A stretch of DNA of 13,393 bases, taken from NCBI GenBank assembly GCA_002441865.1, contig DJNY01000122.1, positions 3,220-16,612 on the forward strand, written 5' to 3'. The notes under the pieces were generated by a model. It saw nothing but the letters and a program-made list of their open reading frames with translations, was not told where the DNA came from and searched no databases. Of the stretch, positions 6,571 to 13,393 are shown one piece after another (position 1 is the stretch's first letter; every line of letters begins with the position of its first letter). The stretch comes from Lachnospiraceae bacterium UBA6452 (GTDB taxonomy: Bacteria > Bacillota > Clostridia > Lachnospirales > Lachnospiraceae). The translations under genes were made by a program, and so were the position numbers.

Positions 6571-8658
6571 TTATAATAATGCATTCGTATCAAGGATCAG
6601 AGCGATCTCGCCGTCACCTAAGATCGTTGCACCGCTGATGATCTTATTTTTATTGATATAATTACCGAGTGACTTGATAACAATCTCCTGCTGTCCCATC
6701 AGTTCATCTACCACAAGACCTGCCAGCTTGTCACCCTTCTTGACGATGATCACAAGCAGATTCTCATCCGGTTTCTTTGTGGATTCATTATCCAGCACTT
6801 CATTTAACCGGATCAGCGGAATAACCGTACCACGCAGGTTGATCACTTCTTTTGCCTGTACATATTTGATCTCTGCCGGCTCGACATCTTCGATCGTCTG
6901 GATAGAACCAAGCGGAATGGCATATTTTTCGCCGCCCACTTCTACCATCAGTGCCTGTATGATCGCCAGTGTCAGTGGAAGTCTGATAATAAAGGTACTG
7001 CCTTCTCCCAGTTTTGTTTTTACTTCTACTTCACCGCTCAGGGATTCGATCTTTGATTTAACAACATCAAGACCAACACCACGACCGGATACATCGGATA
7101 CTTTCTTCGCCGTAGAGAAACTTGGCAAAAACAGAAGTGCTATGACATCCTTATCTGCCATATTTTCTGCCTGCTCCGGTGTGACCGTGCCACGTTCGAT
7201 CGCTTTTTGCTTGACTGCTTCTATATCGATTCCGTTACCATCATCTCTTACTTCAATAATAACGTTATTGCCATCCTGATATGCATCCAGGAAAATAGAG
7301 CCGACTTCCGGCTTTCCTCTCTCCTTACGGACTTCAGCGGATTCCAGACCGTGGTCTGCGGAATTACGCAGCAGATGCATCAGCGGATCACCGATTTCGT
7401 CTACAACAGTTCTGTCAAGCTCTGTCTCTTCACCGGACATGATCAGCTGCATCTTCTTATCCAGTTTTTTTGACAGATCACGGATCATCTTCGGGAATTT
7501 CTGTACGACTGTCTCGATCGGAACCATTCGTACTTTCATAACAGATTCATGCAGGTTTGTCGTCACGCTTTCCAGATACTCGATCTGTTCGTTAAATGTA
7601 TTGTTTGTCAGGATACCTTCCTGTGAGGAAGTTGATACCAGAGAGTTTTTCGCAATGATAAGCTCGCTGACCAGATTCATCAGGACATCCAGCTTTTCGA
7701 TATCCACACGAACCGTTCTGTTGACGATCGGCTTGGAGATCGGTTTTTTATCCGCTGCCTTTGCCGGTGCTGCAGGTGCAGTCGTCTTCGGCTGTTCTTC
7801 TGCCTTCGTCTGTGTTTCGGTTTCTGCCGGCTTTGCCGTCTCTTCCGGCTTTGTAAGCTCTACCTCTCCTACATATGCGGCTTCGATCTCTGATACATTG
7901 AGAACTGCTTTTTTCACAGTTTCTGCATCCGCATCTGTCAGGATGATCACACTGAAATCAAAATCAAAGCGCTCATCCTCGATATCCTGTGCACTTGGAA
8001 CGGAAACGATCATGTCACCCAGTTCTTCCAGTGCTTTATATACCAGAAATGCTCTTGCGGCTTTTAAAATACAGGATTCCTGTACATAAACCGTTACACC
8101 GAGACATTTCTTTCCCTGTTTTTTTGCCTCTGTCATGACGCTGATCTCTGTATCTCCGAGCTTGATCTCACGCCATTTTTCTTTGCCTGCATCTGCGCCT
8201 GCTTCCTGCTTTGTCTCTTCTTTTGCAGGCTCCTTCTTTTCTTCTTTCGCAGGCTGGCTTGCACCGTCACCGCTGTTTTTTGCCAGATAATCATTCAGTG
8301 CCTTGATCAGGTGTTCATTGTCATTCGTACCTTCATCGCCTGTATTCTGGATATTTTCCGTATACTCTTCCAGTGCATCCAGACACTGGAACAAAAGGTC
8401 TACCATGGCACTGTCGACTTTGATCGTATTATTGCGGACTTCCGAAAATACATTTTCCATATCATGCGTCAGTGTCTGCATACGCTTATATCCCATCGTA
8501 CCTGCCATACCTTTCAGTGTATGTGCGGAACGGAATATTTCATTGATGGTATCCATGTTGTCCGGTTCCTGCTCGAGGATCATAAACTGATCGCTCAGGC
8601 TCTGTAAATGTTCTTTTGTTTCGTCAAGAAAGATCTCCAGATATTGCGTTACATCCAT
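6571..8658 (-). CDS. cheA: Chemotaxis histidine kinase CheA
   Basis: CheA is the cytoplasmic kinase of the receptor array that phosphorylates CheY and CheB. The 695 residues contain all five domains: the P1 histidine phosphotransfer domain (1-about 125) with phospho-acceptor H46 in SAHTLKG; a P2-like domain that binds response regulators (about 163-268); P3 dimerisation (about 312-378); the P4 ATPase with N box HLLRNSADHG (428-437), G1 DDGNGID (472-478) and G2 GRGVGLD (525-531); and the CheW-like P5 domain (about 562-695), with NLRG at 607-610. Linkers on both sides of P2 (about 130-160 and 269-311) are rich in Lys, Glu, Ala and Pro. The ATG is one base after the cheB stop, with GGGGG 9 bases upstream. 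The gene is complete. Confidence 0.98.
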   Translation of the reverse strand: MDVTQYLEIFLDETKEHLQSLSDQFMILEQEPDNMDTINEIFRSAHTLKGMAGTMGYKRMQTLTHDMENVFSEVRNNTIKVDSAMVDLLFQCLDALEEYTENIQNTGDEGTNDNEHLIKALNDYLAKNSGDGASQPAKEEKKEPAKEETKQEAGADAGKEKWREIKLGDTEISVMTEAKKQGKKCLGVTVYVQESCILKAARAFLVYKALEELGDMIVSVPSAQDIEDERFDFDFSVIILTDADAETVKKAVLNVSEIEAAYVGEVELTKPEETAKPAETETQTKAEEQPKTTAPAAPAKAADKKPISKPIVNRTVRVDIEKLDVLMNLVSELIIAKNSLVSTSSQEGILTNNTFNEQIEYLESVTTNLHESVMKVRMVPIETVVQKFPKMIRDLSKKLDKKMQLIMSGEETELDRTVVDEIGDPLMHLLRNSADHGLESAEVRKERGKPEVGSIFLDAYQDGNNVIIEVRDDGNGIDIEAVKQKAIERGTVTPEQAENMADKDVIALLFLPSFSTAKKVSDVSGRGVGLDVVKSKIESLSGEVEVKTKLGEGSTFIIRLPLTLAIIQALMVEVGGEKYAIPLGSIQTIEDVEPAEIKYVQAKEVINLRGTVIPLIRLNEVLDNESTKKPDENLLVIIVKKGDKLAGLVVDELMGQQEIVIKSLGNYINKNKIISGATILGDGEIALILDTNALL

Positions 8659-8659
8659 A

Positions 8660-9715
8660 TCACTTTACCCCCACGCTTTTTATAATGGCATCTGCCACAT
8701 TTTCTACCGGTTCAATTTGATCGGTTAACCCGGATGCCACAATGCTCCGCGGCATTCCGTATACTGCACAGCTTTCTTTCTGCTGTGCGATCACATAAAT
8801 TGGTTTCTTCTGATGCAGATTTCGTATGCCTGCAGTTCCATCCTGTCCCATACCGGTCAGTACCACACACACGACGCGTGCGTAGCCGGACTCTGCAAGT
8901 GATTCATACATAAAGTTGGCACATGGCCGGACACCTTCCCGTACAGGACCGTCCTTTAAGATCAGATAATGCTTTCCATCCCGCTGTACAACTTCCATAT
9001 GTCTGCCGCCTCTTGCAATATAGGCACATCCTTTCCGGATCTCCATATTATTTTCCGCTTCCATAACATGGAGCGGACTGCGTTCATCCAGACGCTGTGC
9101 AAGTGACTTTGTAAAGCCCTCCGGCATATGTTGTACGATCAGAACCGGTGCATCCAGATTGCCCGGTAACTTCGGTATGATCTCTGCCAGTGCTTTCGGT
9201 CCTCCCGTAGAACAGGCGATTGCCACGACCGTATTTCCGACCGGTACACCTGACTGCCTTGACGGCTGTTTTCTGCCGTATGCCGCCACCGGCTTTCCCG
9301 GCTGTGGTCTGCCCGATGCAGCCGAAGATAAAATTGCCAGAAACCTTCTGACAAAAGTATCCTTTTTAGCTTCCAGAACAGAATCCGGTTTATGGATAAA
9401 ATCCACAGCTCCAAGCTCCAGTGCCTGCAAAGTGATCTCTGCATTTTTTCCTGTTTCGGAACTGAACATCACCACATTTTCCTGTAATCCCAGACGATTG
9501 ATCTCCTTCAGGACACCGATCCCGTCCAGCTTTGGCATAATGATATCAAGGATTACCGCATCATATGTATTTTCCCGCATCAGACGAATAGCCTCCAGTC
9601 CGTTTGCAGCCATATCCTGCACACAAAACTGCTCATCCAAGTTGATTATATCACATACTATTCTTCTCATGAGTGCAGAGTCATCTACGACCAGTATTTT
9701 TTTCTTTTTATCCAT
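8660..9715 (-). CDS. cheB: Chemotaxis response regulator protein-glutamate methylesterase CheB
   Basis: CheB removes methyl groups from, and deamidates, chemoreceptors when phosphorylated by CheA, giving adaptation. With the start at 9715 the protein has 351 residues, a normal length. The receiver domain (about 5-125) has D11-D12, phospho-acceptor D57 (VILDIIMPKLDG), SSETG (85-89) and K109. The methylesterase domain (about 160-348) has the catalytic triad S169 (ACSTGG), H196 (VQHMP) and D292 (TGMGQDG), matching the spacing of the Salmonella enzyme. A basic, proline-rich linker (about 132-160) joins the domains. The frame is open 19 codons further upstream, but that extension lies inside the PilZ gene, and MDKKKKILVVDDS is the typical receiver start. 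The ATG overlaps the preceding stop by 8 bases and has only a weak Shine-Dalgarno, so translation is probably coupled. Confidence 0.97.
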   Translation of the reverse strand: MDKKKKILVVDDSALMRRIVCDIINLDEQFCVQDMAANGLEAIRLMRENTYDAVILDIIMPKLDGIGVLKEINRLGLQENVVMFSSETGKNAEITLQALELGAVDFIHKPDSVLEAKKDTFVRRFLAILSSAASGRPQPGKPVAAYGRKQPSRQSGVPVGNTVVAIACSTGGPKALAEIIPKLPGNLDAPVLIVQHMPEGFTKSLAQRLDERSPLHVMEAENNMEIRKGCAYIARGGRHMEVVQRDGKHYLILKDGPVREGVRPCANFMYESLAESGYARVVCVVLTGMGQDGTAGIRNLHQKKPIYVIAQQKESCAVYGMPRSIVASGLTDQIEPVENVADAIIKSVGVK

Positions 9716-10427
9716 TCTTTCTCTGCCTGTTCTTCCGCTCTTCCTCAAAAATATAGCGGATGATCTCTTCACGCTGCTGGTTATCTATGTTAACATACTG
9801 TACCCTGTGCTCATACGTTCCTCTTCTGTTTTCCAGTTCCCGCACGGAAAGTATCTTTCCCACAAGATTATAAGTCTTCTTGATCTTCTCGCTGCTCAGA
9901 TTATAAGTCAGGTAGATCAGTGTTCCGTTTTCGTATTTATAATCGGATACAAAGCGGATCCCTCCGCCGCTGATATCCACCACCACACTCTGCCGGAGCG
10001 GAAGCCCCGCCTGAATATACTGCTGATTCTGCTCTATTGCAGACAATTCTTCCTCCACAAGCTCCCTGCTGCTCATATTGAGAATACAGGAAAAGCGGTA
10101 AAATTCCCTTCTCTGGTGTTTCCGCAGATTGGAGATGGTTTCACATAACAAAATATATGTATTATCCTTTTTATAACGATCCGCGATCCTGACATAGCAT
10201 TGATACAGTCCCTGTTTTGTATAAAAACATACATCGTACTCTCCATCTACGGGAAGCAGGATCAGCTTTGTCTGCTCCATCGGCATCAAAACCTCAAACT
10301 GATCGTCTGATAACACATCATAGATTCTGGATACATAGCTTTTCTTATCCGAAGAGTTGCCCAGTATACTCTTCTCCATCGACTGTAATTCGATTTTTTC
10401 TCCCGGTAAAATCAATTTTGTCAGCAT
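9708..10427 (-). CDS. YcgR-type PilZ protein (c-di-GMP flagellar brake)
   Basis: This is a cyclic-di-GMP receptor of the YcgR/DgrA (MotI) kind: an N-terminal YcgR-like barrel (about 1-97) followed by a PilZ domain (about 102-230). The c-di-GMP binding signature is complete, with RREFYR (106-111; R107 and R111 fit RxxxR) and DISGGG (151-156; fits D/NxSxxG). There is no signal peptide or membrane segment, so it is cytoplasmic. Family members bind the flagellar stator or rotor when c-di-GMP is high and slow the motor; that role here is inferred from domain and context. The ATG follows an AGGAG Shine-Dalgarno and starts 15 bases after the flhG stop. The last 8 bases overlap the start of cheB (ATGGATAA). 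Bacillus subtilis has no such gene at this position. Confidence 0.92.
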   Translation of the reverse strand: MLTKLILPGEKIELQSMEKSILGNSSDKKSYVSRIYDVLSDDQFEVLMPMEQTKLILLPVDGEYDVCFYTKQGLYQCYVRIADRYKKDNTYILLCETISNLRKHQRREFYRFSCILNMSSRELVEEELSAIEQNQQYIQAGLPLRQSVVVDISGGGIRFVSDYKYENGTLIYLTYNLSSEKIKKTYNLVGKILSVRELENRRGTYEHRVQYVNIDNQQREEIIRYIFEEERKNRQRKNG

Positions 10428-10442
10428 ATCTTTCTCCTGTTT

Positions 10443-11327
10443 TTATTGCTGTGTAGTGCCGATAAAGTGTGCAAAAAATGCAGCCATGCCACGTTTTTTT
10501 ATTGCCGGCGTGTCTTCTCCCGGATGCATCAGTTTCTCCGCGATCTGTTCATATGCCCTGGCAGACTTCGCATTCTCATTCTGTAAAGAAACAGGCATCT
10601 GCTGCATCACTGCCTTCTCCAGCTGTACATCCTGCGGAATTGCACCAAGATAAGAGATCTGCATTTTCAGATATCTTGTCACGACCGTATTCAGTTTCTG
10701 ATAAAGAATCTGCCCTTCCTCTATTTTCTCCATTTTATTGGCGATCATCATGACTTTTGTCATTTCATTGGAAAAACGCGGATGACGGCTGAGTGCCTTT
10801 AACAAAGAATACGAATCTGTGATGGAAGTAGGCTCCGGCGTTGTCACCAGAAGCACCTCGCTGCTTGCTACCAGGAATTCCAGTACAGCATCTGAAATGC
10901 CTGCTCCTGTATCCACAATGATCACGTCTGCTATGGAATCCAGTTTTGCCAGATTCTGGATAATGTAAGTCAGATATTCCCGGTTCAGATTGGAAAGTCC
11001 TGCAATACCGGATCCGCCCGATATAAAACCGATGCCGCCCGGTCCCCAGGTAATGATCTCCGTGATATCTTTTCCTTTGTAGATCAGATCACTCAGATTA
11101 AACTGTGGCACTGCGCCAAACATGATTTCAATATTTGCCAGTCCGAAATCTGCATCCAGGATCACGACCCTCTGTCCCATTTTCTTTAACTGGATCGCCA
11201 GATTGATACTTGTATTCGATTTTCCTACGCCGCCTTTCCCACTTGTGACTGTAATGACACGCGCAAGCGGACGGGGACGCTCCTGATTCATTTTTATGAT
11301 ATTTCTAAGCTGTGATGCCTGATCCAA
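10443..11327 (-). CDS. flhG: Flagellar number regulator FlhG (MinD-like ATPase, YlxH type)
   Basis: FlhG is a MinD/ParA-type ATPase that limits flagellar number and stimulates FlhF GTPase activity. The 294 residues carry a deviant Walker A motif, KGGVGKSN (31-38), the DADFGLANIEIMFG stretch (58-71) and VDTGAG (138-143) for Walker B. The N-terminus reads DQASQLR (2-8), matching the DQAxxLR motif known in this family to activate FlhF. The start is TTG at 11327: no ATG or GTG lies in frame between it and the flhF stop, and a strong AAAGGGGG Shine-Dalgarno sits 8 bases upstream, touching the flhF stop. The C-terminal region (about 255-294) is basic and hydrophobic (KKRGMAAFFAHFIG), perhaps a membrane-targeting helix as in MinD (inference). 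Confidence 0.96.
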   Translation of the reverse strand: MDQASQLRNIIKMNQERPRPLARVITVTSGKGGVGKSNTSINLAIQLKKMGQRVVILDADFGLANIEIMFGAVPQFNLSDLIYKGKDITEIITWGPGGIGFISGGSGIAGLSNLNREYLTYIIQNLAKLDSIADVIIVDTGAGISDAVLEFLVASSEVLLVTTPEPTSITDSYSLLKALSRHPRFSNEMTKVMMIANKMEKIEEGQILYQKLNTVVTRYLKMQISYLGAIPQDVQLEKAVMQQMPVSLQNENAKSARAYEQIAEKLMHPGEDTPAIKKRGMAAFFAHFIGTTQQ

Positions 11328-11335
11328 ATGACCAT

Positions 11336-11343
11336 CCCCCTTT
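11336..11343 (-). promoter_or_regulatory. Ribosome binding site deciding the TTG start of flhG
   Basis: The minus strand reads AAAGGGGG followed by 8 bases and then TTG. An ATG lies between the Shine-Dalgarno and the TTG (inside GGGATGG) but is in another frame. In the flhG frame the codons upstream of TTG are CAT, GGT, GAT and GGG, so TTG is the only usable start that keeps the DQAxxLR motif at the N-terminus. Confidence 0.8.
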
Positions 11344-12619
11344 ACTCGAACCGGTTCCCACCTAATAATAGTTTTACCGTTTTCTGTGCGTCAAATTCAC
11401 TGATATCATCCGGTACATTTTGTCCGCATGTCACATAAGACATCGGTGCATCCGTATGTAAACGCAGATTGAAGAGATTTCCCTGACACTGTGTCTCGTC
11501 AAGTTTTGTAAATACCAGTCTGAAATCCGTCAGTTCCCGATAAGTATCTGCTATATTCAGCAGGTCTCTGTATTTGGTTGTGGCACTGACAACCAGATAA
11601 ACTTCCTTTTCCGCCTGTCCGTCAGCCGCACGTAAAAGTGCCAGCGTATCATCCCGCTGATCCGTATTTTTCTGGGAATGTCCGGAAGTATCCACAAAAA
11701 TGTAATCATACGCCGCATAGTCTTCTATCGCATTTCTGATCTCCTGCGGTGTATAAATGATCCGGAACGGAACATCCAGAATATTGGCATATGTACGAAG
11801 CTGCTCTGCTGCTGCGATCCGGTAGGTATCCGCTGTCAGAAGCACGATTTTTTTCTTTTCCACAACGCTGAAACGGGATGCGATCTTTGCGATCGTCGTC
11901 GTTTTTCCCACCCCTGTAGGTCCGATAAAATAGATCAGCTTCGGGCCTTTTTCCGCAGGCTGTATCGTTTTGATCTGACCAAACTTCAGCACCATCTTCT
12001 GATAAACAACGGAAAGCAGATAGTCGATCGGCATATCCGGTTTCACGCTGCCATCCAGTTCATCCACAAGCTGATCCGCATAGGCTTCTTCGATTTCGTT
12101 ATCCAGCAGCATCTTGTACAGAAGCTGGAAGAATGCTACATTACTGTCTTCCTTCTTTTCTTCTTCCGCATTGTCTTTTTCTTCCTCCTGGGCGCTGCTG
12201 ATCTGTTTTTCCAGCAGATTCTGTAATGTGCTCAGTTTTTCTTCGATCGTAGTCTCCTGTCTGCTGTCAGTTATCTTTTCTTCTTTCTCAGACTGTTTTG
12301 TTTTCTCCGGCTGCGGCATTGGTTCTGCTTTTACCTGCTTTGCCATCTGCACCGCATCCGTTTTCACACTCTGGCTGTTTCCTGCCGCCTCACTCTGTCT
12401 GGCGATCTCGCTGACCTTTGCGACCGCTTCCCTGAAATTCTGTTTTTCCTCTTCTTCCAGTGCCACTGTCACTTCTACCTGCTGCGGCTTGAATATGCTG
12501 AACAGGCCTTTCTTTTTCAATTTTTTTACGTTCATGACAACAATGCCGCTGCCAAGTTCTTTTTTTGCCAGCTCCAGTGCTGCTTCTTCTGTTTTTGCCT
12601 GAAATTTTTTTATGATCAT
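11342..12619 (-). CDS. flhF: Flagellar SRP-type GTPase FlhF
   Basis: FlhF is a signal-recognition-particle family GTPase that sets where (and in some species how many) flagella are built, acting at the cytoplasmic membrane with FlhG. The 425 residues show the family layout: a basic N-terminal B domain (1-50), a long charged low-complexity linker (about 55-160), a helical N domain (about 160-222) and the G domain. GTPase motifs are the P-loop GPTGVGKT (233-240), DTYRIAAAEQLRTYA (264-278), DTSGHS (310-315), TKLDET (371-376) and GQNVPDDI (399-406). The third motif departs from the usual DTAGR. The start is ATG directly after the flhA TAA; the Shine-Dalgarno is weak (GGGATGGTGA inside flhA), so reinitiation is likely. 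flhG follows after 14 bases. Confidence 0.97.
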   Translation of the reverse strand: MIIKKFQAKTEEAALELAKKELGSGIVVMNVKKLKKKGLFSIFKPQQVEVTVALEEEEKQNFREAVAKVSEIARQSEAAGNSQSVKTDAVQMAKQVKAEPMPQPEKTKQSEKEEKITDSRQETTIEEKLSTLQNLLEKQISSAQEEEKDNAEEEKKEDSNVAFFQLLYKMLLDNEIEEAYADQLVDELDGSVKPDMPIDYLLSVVYQKMVLKFGQIKTIQPAEKGPKLIYFIGPTGVGKTTTIAKIASRFSVVEKKKIVLLTADTYRIAAAEQLRTYANILDVPFRIIYTPQEIRNAIEDYAAYDYIFVDTSGHSQKNTDQRDDTLALLRAADGQAEKEVYLVVSATTKYRDLLNIADTYRELTDFRLVFTKLDETQCQGNLFNLRLHTDAPMSYVTCGQNVPDDISEFDAQKTVKLLLGGNRFE

Positions 12620-13393
12620 TTATGCGGTCACCATCCCAACTGATTGTAATTCAACATTTGTCTCCACTTCATTATAGGAAACAACGATCAAATCTTTAAA
12701 ATAATCCTCTGTCAACCGTTTAAAATACATACGAACGATCGGTGAAGTAATAATGATCGGATTTTTGCCAAGGCTTTCCAGCTTGTCGATCTCCGTCTGG
12801 ACGCTTGCCATGATCGCTTTTGTCCGCTCCGGTGCCAGCGTCAGATATGCGCCCTGTTCCGTCTGCTTCACACTGCTCATGATCTCCTGCTCTATCTTCG
12901 GATCAAGTGTTACCACACTTGTTGTTTCATTTGCAGGGAAATATTTTGCAGAGATCGCACGTTTCAGACTCTGTCTGACATATTCTGTCAAAACATCCGT
13001 ATCCCTCGTTGACGGAGCATAATCTGCCAGTGTTTCAAAAATAGTCAGCAGATCCCGGATAGAAATACCTTCACGAAGCAGATTCTGCAATACTTTCTGT
13101 ACTTCTCCCAGTCCAAGCATCTTTGGTACCAGTTCTTCGACAATGGAAGGATTGCTCTCTTTTAAGTTGTCCACCAGATTCTGGACATCCTGACGGGACA
13201 GGAGCTCAGCAATATGCTGACGGATCACTTCCGTCAGATGCGTTGCAATGATGGATGGCGGATCAACTACCGTATAGCCCAGACTTTCCGCACGTTCCCT
13301 CTGTCCTTCCGTGATCCAGACAGCCGGCAGATGGAAGGAAGGCTCAAATGTCTTGATACCTGTGATCTCCTCCTCTACATACCCCGGATTCAT
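12620..13393 (-). CDS. flhA: Flagellar export gate protein FlhA, C-terminal part (5' end outside window)
   Basis: FlhA forms the nonameric ring of the flagellar type III export apparatus; its C-terminal cytosolic domain docks export substrates and chaperones. The 257 visible residues are this cytosolic domain only. Recognisable stretches are GYTVVDPPSIIATHLTEVIR (about 39-58), the following helical segment ending LLREGISIRDLLTIFETLAD (about 105-124), and TSPIVRMYFKRL (216-227). FlhA is normally about 690 residues, so the membrane half lies beyond base 13393, and the ATG at the window edge is an internal Met, not the start. The reading frame is intact to its TAA stop, which is directly followed by the ATG of flhF with no base between (TAAATG), implying translational coupling. 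The identification rests on the family pattern and on gene order; I am very sure of it. Confidence 0.96.
   Translation of the reverse strand: MNPGYVEEEITGIKTFEPSFHLPAVWITEGQRERAESLGYTVVDPPSIIATHLTEVIRQHIAELLSRQDVQNLVDNLKESNPSIVEELVPKMLGLGEVQKVLQNLLREGISIRDLLTIFETLADYAPSTRDTDVLTEYVRQSLKRAISAKYFPANETTSVVTLDPKIEQEIMSSVKQTEQGAYLTLAPERTKAIMASVQTEIDKLESLGKNPIIITSPIVRMYFKRLTEDYFKDLIVVSYNEVETNVELQSVGMVTA

Noticed and set aside
7439..8089. 216-codon plus-strand frame
   Set aside because: It is a shadow of the cheA P2 and linker region, with no homology signal and no ribosome binding site.
9450..9475. Apparent change in CheB receiver motif (SSETG)
   Set aside because: It aligns with the SSLTG of enteric CheB; only a non-critical position differs and the conserved Thr is present.
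9716..9772. CheB start 19 codons upstream of 9715
   Set aside because: The extra residues lie inside the PilZ gene and are not part of a receiver domain; MDKKKKILVVDDS is the usual N-terminus and gives the normal CheB length.
9159..10148. 329-codon open frame on the plus strand
   Set aside because: It lies antisense across cheB and the PilZ gene, has no recognisable domain and a Ser/Pro/Phe-rich composition typical of the reverse complement of real genes.
1..13393. CRISPR arrays, insertion sequences, tRNA/rRNA genes, riboswitches, attachment sites
   Set aside because: No repeat-spacer pattern, transposase-like frame, terminal inverted repeats, tRNA-like fold or known riboswitch core was seen; the operon is gap-free except for the 154-base tail.

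Overview
The window reads as one continuous run of flagellar and chemotaxis genes, all on the minus strand, so transcription runs from base 13393 down towards base 1. Every supported gene points the same way. Adjacent genes overlap by up to 8 bases or are separated by no more than 30, and most have a strong Shine-Dalgarno sequence (AAGGAGG, AAAGGGGG). No convincing plus-strand gene, RNA gene, mobile element or CRISPR was seen. Gene order (flhA-flhF-flhG-cheB-cheA-cheW-cheC-cheD-sigma28), CheC and CheD, and a SwrB-like protein after the sigma factor match the distal part of the Bacillus subtilis fla/che operon. Moderate GC, the FapA (DUF342) gene and a YceG/MltG-like gene after the sigma factor suggest a motile clostridium, most likely Lachnospiraceae (inference; no species claim).

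Layout in transcription order: (1) export and placement: flhA C-terminal part (12620-13393, cut by the window edge), flhF (11342-12619), flhG (10443-11327, TTG start). (2) c-di-GMP input: a YcgR-type PilZ protein (9708-10427) inserted between flhG and cheB. (3) chemotaxis: cheB (8660-9715), cheA (6571-8658), cheW (6101-6559), cheC (5453-6070), cheD (4943-5428). (4) a two-helix small membrane protein (4659-4946), then the flagellar sigma factor (3869-4642). (5) a post-sigma accessory block: FapA/DUF342 (2255-3847), a charged 107-residue protein of unknown function (1918-2241), a SwrB-like DUF6115 membrane protein (907-1890), and a membrane protein with a YceG/MltG LysM-like domain but no catalytic domain (155-904). 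(6) 154 bases of tail holding repeats and a perfect 11-bp hairpin.

Together the genes cover late export (FlhA), number and position of flagella (FlhF/FlhG), motor braking by c-di-GMP (PilZ), the chemotaxis kinase complex and its adaptation (CheA, CheW, CheB, CheC, CheD) and the switch to late flagellar genes (sigma28). CheY, CheR, receptors and FlgM are not present here and must be encoded elsewhere if the pathway is complete. The known genes appear intact, with the expected catalytic residues. The less-described content is the small membrane protein between cheD and the sigma gene, the four-gene post-sigma block, and the 3' tail, where a hairpin overlaps a promoter-like sequence.
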